From NCBI GenBank assembly GCA_030740295.1, contig JASLXP010001166.1:1-13952 (forward strand): 13,952 nucleotides of DNA. Direction: 5' to 3'. Positions 1 through 8,001 of this stretch are shown piece by piece (the first letter of the stretch is position 1; every line of letters starts with the position of its first letter). The notes under the pieces are model-generated. The model had not been told where the DNA came from. It made no database searches and was given only the letters and a program-made list of their open reading frames with translations. Made by a program: the position numbers and the translations under genes. This DNA is from Planctomycetota bacterium (GTDB taxonomy: Bacteria; Planctomycetota; PUPC01; JACPCR01).

Positions 1-12
1 GGGAAACCGTAA

Positions 13-121
13 CCAGCATCCAGCATCCTTCGTCCTCATAAGATCGATCATCCTGTATCCCTCATCTCTCGAGCTTCTTTCGAGAGATGTTCACATTACG
101 TATTACGCATTACGTATTACG
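13..121. repeat. Leader built of 7-bp periodic words
   Basis: Three runs share a 7-bp step. CCAGCAT occurs twice in tandem at 13-26. ATC recurs exactly every 7 bp at 43, 50, 57 and 64. YATTACG (CATTACG, TATTACG, CATTACG, TATTACG) occurs four times without a break at 94-121. A hairpin separates the last two runs. If translated in the frame of the downstream gene, the last run gives a peptide of the LRITHYVLR kind, which looks like a translated repeat and not protein. I read the stretch as a non-coding intergenic repeat; its function is unknown. Confidence 0.75.
63..89. repeat. 10-bp perfect hairpin in the leader
   Basis: Arms 63-72 (CATCTCTCGA) and 80-89 (TCGAGAGATG) are exact reverse complements around a 7-nt loop at 73-79. 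The upstream candidate ATG at 87 lies inside the right arm. No T-tract follows, so it is not an ordinary intrinsic terminator. It may be a 5' UTR structure or part of the intergenic repeat. Confidence 0.7.
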
Positions 122-127
122 TTCCTT

Positions 128-131
128 GAGG
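128..131 (+). promoter_or_regulatory. Ribosome binding site that decides the start at 141
   Basis: GAGG at 128-131 sits 9 nt before the ATG at 141. The alternative ATG at 87 lies inside a hairpin, and reading from it would translate the YATTACG repeat. The 141 start puts a hydrophobic segment close to the N-terminus. Confidence 0.6.
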
Positions 132-140
132 CGACCATCA

Positions 141-2132
141 ATGAAGTTGTCTGCGATAAAACATCCTCTCTTCTCTCTGGGCCTGGTTGTCCTGGCCGGT
201 CTCGTCGTGCTGAGATTTGTCAGGGGGCCGGAGGATCCCGATATGCAGCCGAATAAGGCTTCACCGGCACCAGAAGAAGACCGCACCAAAGCATTCTGGA
301 TGGTCTATACGAAGGCTGCGGAGGCCTTTCGGCAAGAAGACTATGCTTCGGCAGTCAAGGGCTACACAGAGGCCCTGGAGTACCGGCCAGACCACGAGAC
401 ATGCCTGAACAACCTGGCCTATGCCCTGTGCGAGACCGGCGACGCGGACGGGGCCCTGGCAGCGCTCCGGCGGTACATTTCGGCTCTCGGCTCAAAAGCG
501 CCCCGTGCTCACCTCCAGCTTTCCACGTGGTTATCGAGGAGGGAGCCAGGGTTCTCGCTCGATCTTGACCAGGCCGAGAAAGAGGTACAGATCTACCTCG
601 ATCATAATTCGGAAGATACAGGGCCGTTCATGCAGCTTGGCCGAATTGCTCTGCTGCGGGGGAGACTGGACGATGCGCTGGAGAAGTTTCATGTCGTCAG
701 GCGATTCTCTGCCAAATGCCCTGAAGCGGACCATCTCACCGGCGTCATCCGGATGGCGCGGGGCGAGCCGGAGAAAGCCATTCCATTCTTCCGACGTCCT
801 CTCGATCAGAGTCTCGCTCCCACCACAGGGGTTCCGTCCGAAGGGGATACCCTGGCGACCCTGACCCCCAATGCCCGGCGGCCGGAGCTCTTCCCTGCTC
901 TCTGGGGTTTGTTCTGCGCCACCAACTCACTTGAGGGCTACTCTTCTGATATTCCGCCCTCGCTGCGTCTCTCGATACCAGAGGCCGACCAGACGATGGC
1001 CGCTACCGTGAATGTGCTCAAAGGTCTTCCTGTCGGGAAGGCGACGCCGGCCGACTTTGACGGAGATGGTTCTGACGACCTCGCCATTGCCTCTTCGGAA
1101 GGGCTGGTTCTCCTGCGACAGGCGGGTGGAACGTTTGAAGAGATGCCCCGGTTGAACCCCGCCGTTCCCTGTCAAGATATCGTCAGGGTGGATATTGAAG
1201 GAGATGGGGACCCCGACCTGCTGGCCCTTCCAGATCCGTTTCAAGGCGGCGAAGCTCACCTGCTCCGAAACGACCGTGGTACTCTCATCGACATCACCGA
1301 GAGTGCCGGGCTCTCCGGTTCCCGACGCACTTTCCGAGCCCTGTTTGTTGATGTCGATGCCGACAGCGATCTCGATCTGATCGAAGCAGGGGGCGGGCCT
1401 CTCCCTCTCCGTCTCTGGATTCAAACCGCCGGCCACTTCGAACCCTCCAAACAGGATTTTGGTCTTCCATCACAGGCAGCCCTGACCGACACGGGCTCAG
1501 CGGATTTCAACGGCGACGGTCTCCCGGATTTATTTGTCCTCGTGTGGAAGGGGGCATCCCGCCTCTTTCAAAACATGGGAAAAGGGGCATTCAAAGATGT
1601 CACTGCCGATGCCGGGCTCGACCTCTCCGTTGCCGGCTACCGTGCTGCCTGGTTGGATTTTGACCGCGACGGTGACCCCGACCTGCTCGTTGCCCCACAG
1701 GCGCCGGCAGGGGTCAGCCTCCATGCCCGGTTCTGTGAGAGCGAACTCTCTCCATACCGTCTCAGGCTCTACGTCAACGATGCAGGCAGCTTCAAGGAAG
1801 CGGATGAAAAGTTCGGCCTGAGCCAGCCTTTCGGAGTGACAGACATCCTCGTGGAAGATCTTAACCAGGACGGTTGGCCTGACCTGTACCTGGCTTGCGG
1901 CGGCCATGAGCCAGGGGACGTGGAGCCCGATGCAGTCTTTCTCAACCGCCAGGGGAAATTCGTTTCAGCGACACCTCCCGATCTCTATCGCCGCTGGGGA
2001 AGATCTGCTGCAGTAACATTGCTGTCCGCGAATCCCAACCGTGTCGAATTGGTCCTCGCCCGCAGCGGCATGATGCCCGGATCCGTTCAGGAGCTCCTGC
2101 GGGTCGCATTTCAGAATCCTAAGAATCAATAG
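141..2132 (+). CDS. Membrane-anchored TPR / FG-GAP (VCBS) repeat protein
   Basis: Numbered from the ATG at 141 the protein has 663 residues. Residues 1-7 are short and basic (MKLSAIK), followed by a hydrophobic stretch at about 8-27, so it is probably anchored in the inner membrane with the bulk outside the cytoplasm. Residues about 50-225 are TPR-like helical repeats (for example AEAFRQEDYASAVKGYTEAL). Residues about 296-620 carry at least six FG-GAP/VCBS beta-propeller blades, with calcium-loop-like motifs FDGDGSDDL, IEGDGDPDL, VDADSDLDL, FNGDGLPDL, FDRDGDPDL and LNQDGWPDL. Family knowledge: FG-GAP repeats form propellers often used for surface binding. Unlike the convergent neighbour it has no ASPIC/UnbV domain and ends soon after the last blade. 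A longer form starting at 87 is possible but less likely. The binding partner is unknown. Confidence 0.88.
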   Translation: MKLSAIKHPLFSLGLVVLAGLVVLRFVRGPEDPDMQPNKASPAPEEDRTKAFWMVYTKAAEAFRQEDYASAVKGYTEALEYRPDHETCLNNLAYALCETGDADGALAALRRYISALGSKAPRAHLQLSTWLSRREPGFSLDLDQAEKEVQIYLDHNSEDTGPFMQLGRIALLRGRLDDALEKFHVVRRFSAKCPEADHLTGVIRMARGEPEKAIPFFRRPLDQSLAPTTGVPSEGDTLATLTPNARRPELFPALWGLFCATNSLEGYSSDIPPSLRLSIPEADQTMAATVNVLKGLPVGKATPADFDGDGSDDLAIASSEGLVLLRQAGGTFEEMPRLNPAVPCQDIVRVDIEGDGDPDLLALPDPFQGGEAHLLRNDRGTLIDITESAGLSGSRRTFRALFVDVDADSDLDLIEAGGGPLPLRLWIQTAGHFEPSKQDFGLPSQAALTDTGSADFNGDGLPDLFVLVWKGASRLFQNMGKGAFKDVTADAGLDLSVAGYRAAWLDFDRDGDPDLLVAPQAPAGVSLHARFCESELSPYRLRLYVNDAGSFKEADEKFGLSQPFGVTDILVEDLNQDGWPDLYLACGGHEPGDVEPDAVFLNRQGKFVSATPPDLYRRWGRSAAVTLLSANPNRVELVLARSGMMPGSVQELLRVAFQNPKNQ

Positions 2133-2169
2133 ATTTACTTCGGAACTTCTGCGCGATGTGCGTGTACGC

Positions 2170-2250
2170 CTCTTAATCTTTATCGTAATCGTTCACTTAA
2201 TCCTCTGGCAGCATGGAGATTAAGTGAACGATTACGATAAAGATTAAGAG
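2170..2250. repeat. 33-bp perfect inverted repeat between convergent genes
   Basis: Arms 2170-2202 and 2218-2250 are exact reverse complements across 33 bp, with a 15-nt loop at 2203-2217. The left arm is AT-rich and made of degenerate 6-mers in register: TAATCT, TTATCG, TAATCG, TTCACT, TAATCC from 2174 to 2203. It lies between two convergent coding regions, so transcripts from either side would form a strong stem and it could end both. It lacks the GC-rich stem plus T-tract of a classical terminator. A dispersed palindromic repeat of the genome is an equally good reading. Confidence 0.85.
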
Positions 2251-2318
2251 CCCTGGACTTCATCCTCGGTTGCGGCCGAAGACTGCCGTAGGACTACTGT
2301 TTCCGAACTGCTCGGCGC

Positions 2319-5300
2319 CTATCGCCTGACGCTTCTCGTATTGTATTTTTTCTGATAGTGGCGATGGGAAGCATCGTCCGGATACCGCTCCGAATCCGGG
2401 TAGGGGTAGTTGGTCATACTGTGGAAAGGCATCGGCTCGACGGCCTGGCCTTCGGCGGTGTAGAGGTCCATATCTTTGCAGTACCCATCGGCATGGAGAA
2501 TAAATGTGCGTGACCAGCCGGGCGCGAGCGGCGGCAGATCGGCCGCGTCAAAAGAGAGTGCTATTTCGTCTCCGCGGCCGAAGACTGCGAACTGGTCATC
2601 GGCCTGGGCCAGCAGATCGCGAACATCACCAAAACGGGTGTAACTGCCGGCCATCAGTTTGAAGCCGGGGTTCGGATCCATCAGGCCATAATCGAAAAGA
2701 AGGGGTAGCCGACCGTCGGGAGAATACTCGCGAGGGAAGCCGGAGGGGCGCAGGTCAGCCCGTGCGGCCGCGAGCGTGAGCATTCGTTTCTGGACCGGCT
2801 CGTCCCGCGCGATGAAGGCCGAATCCCAATAGACCTCCATATTGGTGACAAGTCGGAAGCGGCCCTTGCTTTCGCGGGCCCACTTCGATACGTCGAGCGT
2901 CATCATCTTCGGCATGCCGGCGGGGTAACCGACTTCGGGAAGAACGGTCCTCCAGCCGCCATCTGTACCAGGAATCTGCAGGCTCGGCGGCTGGAGGCGC
3001 AGGCCAGCCTGTAAAGCCGCGTAGTTGGTCTGTGAGTAAGGATACTCCACCCAACCATAAAGGTACAGAATGAGTGGCCGATCGAGGGCCAGCGATTGGA
3101 TCTGATCGCCGAAGTCCAACTCAAGTGAGTGAGGCTCACAGAAGCCGAGGAAGCGATGGTCCAATACGAAATCGTCCACGGTTCGGCGGTCGATGGTCAG
3201 AATTCGGTCAAGGACGTCGCCCGTCTTATCTGTCCGGGCGCGAACGGGCAGGATGGGCTTTCGGACGCAGAAGAATCGGTCCACGCGGGCTGGCGAACCA
3301 GTCTCAAAGCGCTCGTCAGGATAGAAGGTGCAGCCTGCCGGATGGTCGAGGACGATCAGGTTTAGTTGGTCGACGTAAACTGCCTCCTCAAGAGGCTCAT
3401 TAATCCTAAGCTCGTAAAACCCGTCTTTTGGCCGAAGCTTCGAAGGGCCTATGCGGACCCGTTCTATCGGCTGCGGCGGAGCATAATTGCCGGGCGAGAG
3501 AAAAAAGCCCAGACCGCCGCCGCCCAGAAGGTCAGTGATGAATTCGAATCGTTCTCCGTTCCACGCAAAGAGCAATGGGCACGAGCTGGTCTTGCGATAG
3601 GTCTCCTTGATTGCGAAGGTCTGCCCGGCCGCCACCTCCATCTCTGATTGAAGCACGCCGTCCGGCCAGATGAGCCGGACGTAGTCGAGTCGGGTGCGCC
3701 GGCCCAGCCCGAATGTGGGTCTCGGTGAGTGCTGGGAAAGAAAACCGGTGGCCGGCATCAGCTCTTTCTTCTGGTGGTGTGCCCCGGCCTGGGCAAAGAC
3801 TTTTGTGCCGACTGGGAGAGTGGCTGACCGCGTTTTCTCCTGAGCCCTGGTGCCGATCAAATTCAGTGTTACAGATTGGTTCTCCGCGGGTGTCTCGTTC
3901 CGCAGGTAAGTCACGCGGCTGCCGCTGTTGATGAGGAGAACGTCCGTGTCGCCATCCTGATCGAAATCGGCGTAGAGCGCGCCGCGGCGTTCGGCCTGGG
4001 CGAGATTCGCCAGGCCGGATCTGGCGGTAACATCGGTCCAGCGCCCATTCCCATTGTTTACATACAGAGCCGGCGAACGCTTTCCGGATCGGAGCGCATC
4101 GGTGAGAAACAAATCTTCATCGCCGTCGTTCTCCGCATCAAAGAAAGCGCCGTTGGTCGCACGGGCATCCAGCTTTTGAAAGCCCGCCTGGAAACGGCCC
4201 GGCGGATCGTTTTTCAACAGGAGAACTGGAGCGTCCCGCCCGGCGAACAGCACCGCGTCCATCGTTTCGTTGCCGTCCACGTCCGCCAGGGCAGCGCCCC
4301 ACATCGGACGTTGGAAATCGGTCCACGGACTCTCCGTGATCTGGCTCATTCCCTCCAGCCGCTCGTTGCGCAACAACTGCGGGGCCCCGGCCCTGGTGAA
4401 CAGAAGAGCGTCCTGGTCGAAGTCGTTGTCCAGGTCACCGAAGGCTGCACTGATGCCCTTTGCAGGCAAGCCCTGAATGGTGAGACGGCCATCGTCCGCT
4501 GCAAAGGTGCCGTCCCGGCGGTTAATGAGCCATTGAAACGGAGGATGTTCTTCTGCCGGGCTCTTGTTGAACTGGGCGACGAGAAGATCGAGGTCTCCTT
4601 CGCTGTCGATATCGACGAATACCGCTCCGATGCTGAGCGACGTTCCCGCGGCCGTGCCGGATTCGTCCGTCACGTCTTTGAACTTACCCTCGCCCAGGTT
4701 CCTGAAGAGCTGGTTCGGTCCGTCGTTAGTGACGTAAAGGTCCATCCGGCCATCGTTGTCGTAATCGCCTGCCGCCGCCCCGATGCCGGCTGCGCCGCCG
4801 GCCAGGCCAGAATCGGCCGTCGCATCTGAAAACTTTCCCTGACCGTCATTGAAGTAGAGCCGGTTGCCGTCACCCGGAGGCGAAACGTTCGTCAGAAAGA
4901 TGTCCAGGTCCCCATCCCCATCAAAATCCGCGCAGGCGCCTCCGCCGCCAAAATGTCGTGCGGCAGACGTTCCTGGCTCGTCATCCAGCGGCGTTCCATC
5001 TCCGCTATGCACGAAATCGATGCCGCTCTCTTCCGTCGCATCGGTGAATCGGGGAACGGCCCCCGACCCGGCCGTCTGATCGGTTCGCTCATACCCGAAT
5101 CTCAAGATATCCGCATACTTGCCCATGCTGGGATACTCGATCTTCCTCATTACTTCAGTGCCCAGTCCGGCATCTTTGATCTTCTCGAAGGCCCTGAGCA
5201 TCTTTTCGGCAGCATCTTTCGATTTCTCCATTCGCAGGCAGACAGCGAGATTCATATAGGCCGCAATGTAATAGGAGTTCTTTGCGAGGACGGCTTCGTA

Positions 5301-5807
5301 AAGCGGCTTTGCTTTGCCAAAACGCATCTGCCGAAAGTGAATCTGTCCGAGCCAGAAAAGTGTGTCTATGTCATCAGGATCAAGATGGCGCACTTTCTCC
5401 AGCATTTCGACAGCGCGCTCGTCTTTTGCCAGATGGATAAACAACATCGCCAGGCAGTAAGCGGGTCTTGGATTCTTCGGATCGCGCAGCCATAACGCCT
5501 GGAGTTCCTTGATGGTTCGTTCGTTGTCCTTTTGGTTATTGAGCAGAGCGATGCCCAGGTTGAGGCGGCCCGTCGGCCAATCGGGCGCCAGCGCAGCCAC
5601 CTTCTCGAATGCCTTCACTGCATCCGAGTACTGGAACTGGTCCATGAGGGCCACGCCGCGATTGTGCGCGGCCAGAACTTCGTCAAGTTTGCCTGACGGA
5701 ATCCCGGAAGTGCCCTTATGACGGAAGTAGAGAAAACTAATGACCAGAACGGACACCACCACTACCGCCGCGGCAAAAAGGAAAGCACTTTTCTGTTTGT
5801 TGCTCAT
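2319..5807 (-). CDS. Large TPR / FG-GAP / ASPIC-UnbV (CRTAC1-like) protein
   Basis: The protein has 1162 residues. Residues 8-27 form a hydrophobic N-terminal segment after a short basic start (signal anchor or uncleaved signal). Residues about 44-205 are TPR repeats (LDPDDIDTLFWLGQIHFRQ is a clear one). Residues about 285-640 hold FG-GAP/VCBS blades with DFDGDGDLD, DYDNDGRMD, DIDSEGDLD, DLDNDFDQD, DVDGNETMD, DAENDGDED and DFDQDGDTD. Residues about 643-735 match ASPIC/UnbV (LPVGTKV, GFLSQHSPRPTFGLG, VRLIWPDG). The remaining 425 residues open with LLFAWNGERFEFITDLLG and have no name I can give. The isomerase-like gene lies 42 bp upstream on the same strand, so co-transcription is plausible. 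No strong Shine-Dalgarno precedes the ATG. The role is probably extracytoplasmic binding or assembly; the exact function is unknown. Confidence 0.9.
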   Translation of the reverse strand: MSNKQKSAFLFAAAVVVVSVLVISFLYFRHKGTSGIPSGKLDEVLAAHNRGVALMDQFQYSDAVKAFEKVAALAPDWPTGRLNLGIALLNNQKDNERTIKELQALWLRDPKNPRPAYCLAMLFIHLAKDERAVEMLEKVRHLDPDDIDTLFWLGQIHFRQMRFGKAKPLYEAVLAKNSYYIAAYMNLAVCLRMEKSKDAAEKMLRAFEKIKDAGLGTEVMRKIEYPSMGKYADILRFGYERTDQTAGSGAVPRFTDATEESGIDFVHSGDGTPLDDEPGTSAARHFGGGGACADFDGDGDLDIFLTNVSPPGDGNRLYFNDGQGKFSDATADSGLAGGAAGIGAAAGDYDNDGRMDLYVTNDGPNQLFRNLGEGKFKDVTDESGTAAGTSLSIGAVFVDIDSEGDLDLLVAQFNKSPAEEHPPFQWLINRRDGTFAADDGRLTIQGLPAKGISAAFGDLDNDFDQDALLFTRAGAPQLLRNERLEGMSQITESPWTDFQRPMWGAALADVDGNETMDAVLFAGRDAPVLLLKNDPPGRFQAGFQKLDARATNGAFFDAENDGDEDLFLTDALRSGKRSPALYVNNGNGRWTDVTARSGLANLAQAERRGALYADFDQDGDTDVLLINSGSRVTYLRNETPAENQSVTLNLIGTRAQEKTRSATLPVGTKVFAQAGAHHQKKELMPATGFLSQHSPRPTFGLGRRTRLDYVRLIWPDGVLQSEMEVAAGQTFAIKETYRKTSSCPLLFAWNGERFEFITDLLGGGGLGFFLSPGNYAPPQPIERVRIGPSKLRPKDGFYELRINEPLEEAVYVDQLNLIVLDHPAGCTFYPDERFETGSPARVDRFFCVRKPILPVRARTDKTGDVLDRILTIDRRTVDDFVLDHRFLGFCEPHSLELDFGDQIQSLALDRPLILYLYGWVEYPYSQTNYAALQAGLRLQPPSLQIPGTDGGWRTVLPEVGYPAGMPKMMTLDVSKWARESKGRFRLVTNMEVYWDSAFIARDEPVQKRMLTLAAARADLRPSGFPREYSPDGRLPLLFDYGLMDPNPGFKLMAGSYTRFGDVRDLLAQADDQFAVFGRGDEIALSFDAADLPPLAPGWSRTFILHADGYCKDMDLYTAEGQAVEPMPFHSMTNYPYPDSERYPDDASHRHYQKKYNTRSVRR

Positions 5808-5849
5808 GAAGGAATGCAGTTGAAATTAAGACGAGATTAGCAGGCTACC

Positions 5850-6638
5850 TCAGGCAATATGTCTTCTCAATACTTCAGCAGCATGCCCGGCAACCTGGGC
5901 CGTGTTCTCATCAGCATCGAACGGCTCGAGCACATTGACGAAGCCACTGAAATTCAGCTCCTTCAGGCCGGCGAAGAAGCCATGAGTATCCATCTGCGTA
6001 TTCTCGCCCAGCGGAACTCGAGCGTAATGCACTTCGGTACCATCCCTGAGCTTCAGGGCACTGCCCTCGTCCGCGCCGACTAGAATGATGCTCTGTATGT
6101 TCACGCCAAATACCGAATCGATGATTTCGGTAAAGGCATCGCCAGTGCTGGGCTGTCCGGCAAGCAGAAGATTGGCAGGTTCGGCAATGACGCCGAAGTT
6201 TTCGCGGCCAATGGCCTGGAGTGTCTCCTTCGTTGAAGCGATCGTCTCGTACTCACCGCCAGTATGGATTTGCGAACACACCCGCATCCCGCGGCCGGCT
6301 ACCAGGTCGGACGCTTTCTGCATCATCTCGATTGAGCCGGCGATACGAATGATGTCGCAGTTCAATCGTTCTGCCGCATCCGCTACATTCGCCAGCGCGG
6401 CGAGTGAGTCTTCATCCGCCATCCCGCCGGCATTCATCAATGCCACTTTGATGCCCGCGCCGTTGAGAGCTTCTTCGGTTTCATCAAGTTGCTCCTGCGT
6501 GTAGTCAGGCTCGAGTTGCGAGTAACGAAGGTCGACAGCTTCATAGCCGTTTTCCGCGGCCATCCTGGCGAACTCGGTGATTGAAACGGCGCTCCCCGTG
6601 GCGGTCTCAACGATCCTGCCGGAAAGTGTAAGTTGCAT
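5850..6638 (-). CDS. Sugar phosphate isomerase/epimerase-like TIM-barrel protein
   Basis: The 262-residue protein fits the xylose isomerase-like / AP endonuclease family 2 TIM barrel, whose members isomerise or epimerise sugars using a divalent metal. Visible family traits are the N-terminal strand with an ITEFARMAAENGYEAVDLR helix, the GIKVALMNAGG strand, the QIHTGGEYETIASTKETL segment with H125, E153 in FGVIAEPANLLLAG, and E238 in FVNVLEPFD near the last strand; these acidic and His residues are likely metal ligands. AGGAG stands 6 nt before the ATG and supports this start. The TPR/ASPIC gene follows after 42 bp on the same strand. The substrate cannot be told from sequence. A non-catalytic relative is possible because the usual metal-ligand set is not fully obvious. 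Confidence 0.82.
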   Translation of the reverse strand: MQLTLSGRIVETATGSAVSITEFARMAAENGYEAVDLRYSQLEPDYTQEQLDETEEALNGAGIKVALMNAGGMADEDSLAALANVADAAERLNCDIIRIAGSIEMMQKASDLVAGRGMRVCSQIHTGGEYETIASTKETLQAIGRENFGVIAEPANLLLAGQPSTGDAFTEIIDSVFGVNIQSIILVGADEGSALKLRDGTEVHYARVPLGENTQMDTHGFFAGLKELNFSGFVNVLEPFDADENTAQVAGHAAEVLRRHIA

Positions 6639-6882
6639 GAGATGCTCCTGTGGTGAGTAGTTGAAAATCCATGTTGAAATCGTCGGGAAAGGAATTCAGC
6701 GCAGGCTGGCGGACCTCCATTCATCGAACGGTACAGCTCTCAATGGCAAAGCCATCCTGAGTGCCGTGCCGAGGACCTCTCGTCCGGGGGCATATCCGAA
6801 GCCAGCCTCATGTCATTCGTTTCAGAAAGAATCGCCTTTCCATTAGTTTCGATCCGGACTGTCAAGGGCGGAACCGTATCGA
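6639..6882. other. Intergenic spacer of 244 bp, nothing recognised
   Basis: This lies between the stop of the HNH gene and the start of the isomerase-like gene, both on the minus strand. I see only the AGGAG ribosome binding site of the isomerase-like gene (6645-6649). There is no convincing promoter, terminator hairpin or small gene. The spacing suggests the isomerase-like gene has its own promoter. Confidence 0.5.
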
Positions 6883-7524
6883 TTAGAATTCTGGTAGGGC
6901 ATCTGTTTGACGCAATTCAAAGTAGGACTGTGAAATTCCTTCTGGCCTGGAATTTCCTTTGGGTGGCCGCAAGGCTTTTAGATTTGGCAAGTCAGGTGGA
7001 AATGCCAGAAGTTCCTTAATGGCGCGAACTGCGTCTGGGTGCGTTGAGGTCTGCAGAACGCGTACCAGATTTAGAATGCGGCGTCTTGCCAGGACCAGTA
7101 TGGGCCGATTCAATCGACATATGTCAACAATGTCCTCGCCCGCTTCAGATCGTGCGAGTACCTGTCCGTCTTCGAGCAGTTCCAGATGTTGGACCAGGTT
7201 GCTTTTCGCCAGGTCAACAGGAAGTGACACATCTCGGCGTGACGAATTACAGGTATTGCAGGCGTAAAGCAGATTAGCGTATTCCAGTTCCAGTTCTGCC
7301 GAAGCCGACCGTGGAACTATGTGCTCTACCCCAAAACTGTGATGCCCATCGGCCTCCCAATTCTCTCGCCACAGACAATAAGCGCAGCGAAAAGCGAATT
7401 CGTCTCGCAACCAAGGCTTGTAGGAATCGCATTCGGCATAGCCCTTCGGTCCGTGCCGCCTTGGTGGCGGAGAGGGCGGGTATTCAAAGATGCGATTACA
7501 GGCTTCCCGGAGGGCGTCAGTCAT
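6883..7524 (-). CDS. HNH endonuclease family protein
   Basis: The 213-residue protein has a compact zinc-bound HNH core: C47-A-Y-C50, then GVEHIVPRS with the catalytic-type H68, then YANLLYACNTCNSSR with N84 and the second CxxC pair at C89 and C92. Four cysteines plus EH and N match the Cys4 HNH layout used by nucleases that cut DNA with one metal ion. A proline-rich stretch PPSPPPRR (about 16-23) precedes the core, and the C-terminal 80 residues are helical (LNRPILVLARRRILNLVRVL). The start codon overlaps the stop of the upstream RHH-like gene by 8 bp (ATGACTGA), so the two are probably translationally coupled. Likely jobs are defence, toxin-like or mobile nuclease activity; which one is not shown by sequence. 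No transposase or methyltransferase is adjacent. Confidence 0.88.
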   Translation of the reverse strand: MTDALREACNRIFEYPPSPPPRRHGPKGYAECDSYKPWLRDEFAFRCAYCLWRENWEADGHHSFGVEHIVPRSASAELELEYANLLYACNTCNSSRRDVSLPVDLAKSNLVQHLELLEDGQVLARSEAGEDIVDICRLNRPILVLARRRILNLVRVLQTSTHPDAVRAIKELLAFPPDLPNLKALRPPKGNSRPEGISQSYFELRQTDALPEF

Positions 7525-7855
7525 CTAATTGTTGGGCAAGTCGTTCAGCGACTTCTTCGTAAGGTTTCAGTGCTTCCAATCGTTTCAGGTCAATTGGTTC
7601 CAACCATCTGTCAGCAGTTGCTTGAAGCTGCTCCAGTTCCGTCCCTTCTGACTCTGTGAGGCCACCGCTTCGCCGTTTCTGAATCAACTCAGAACGGCGT
7701 GCATTCAGCTCAGGCCAAGACCCGCGGTTGCCTCCGTCATCAGGCCAATTCCTCAGGATATGGATTGCCCACTCCTCGAGAGAGACGTTCCTGTCTTGTG
7801 CTTTACGCACTAACTGGTCTGCAAGATCATCATCCAATGTGATTGTCACTGACAT
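7517..7855 (-). CDS. Small ribbon-helix-helix-like DNA-binding protein, partner of HNH
   Basis: The 112-residue protein begins with a beta strand and two helices in the style of CopG/RHH antitoxins: VTITLDDDLADQLVRKAQ, then NVSLEEWAIHILRNW. The C-terminal half (about 45-110) is charged and helical, with WPELNARRSELIQKRRSGG and LTESEGTELEQLQ, a pattern of small helical hairpins. An AAGGGA ribosome binding site lies a few bases before the ATG. Gene order is small DNA-binding protein first and nuclease second with an 8-bp overlap, as in many autoregulated toxin-antitoxin operons. The RHH assignment is from residue pattern only. A role as antitoxin or repressor is inference. Confidence 0.75.
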   Translation of the reverse strand: MSVTITLDDDLADQLVRKAQDRNVSLEEWAIHILRNWPDDGGNRGSWPELNARRSELIQKRRSGGLTESEGTELEQLQATADRWLEPIDLKRLEALKPYEEVAERLAQQLDD

Positions 7856-7894
7856 GCTCTATCCCTTCCAAAGACCGGTAACCTGTTGGCCACT

Positions 7895-7925
7895 ATAATA
7901 ACAACGATTCTGGTCCGTGGCACAA
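7895..7925 (-). promoter_or_regulatory. Possible promoter of the RHH/HNH operon
   Basis: On the minus strand a TATTAT box (7895-7900) follows a TTGTGC box (7920-7925) with a 19-nt spacer, longer than the usual 17. The ACCGGT palindrome (7875-7880) lies between this box and the start codon and might be an operator half. This is weak by sequence alone. Confidence 0.3.
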
Positions 7926-8001
7926 GGCCCCCTCTGAGCTCTGGGCCGGTCGTCAAATGCCGCCAAGCCCCAGCCGGGCTCAGGATTACGCCACCAATAC
8001 G

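Noticed and set aside
94..121. CRISPR or direct-repeat array
   Set aside because: Units are 7 bp without spacers, so this is a simple tandem repeat; no cas genes are present.
87..140. N-terminal extension of the first gene from an ATG at 87
   Set aside because: The ATG lies in a hairpin arm and the extension translates the YATTACG repeat; the ATG at 141 has a ribosome binding site and gives a better N-terminal anchor.
3876..4829. Open frame of 317 residues on the plus strand
   Set aside because: It is antisense to the FG-GAP region of the large minus-strand gene, which has clear domain motifs; the antisense frame has none.
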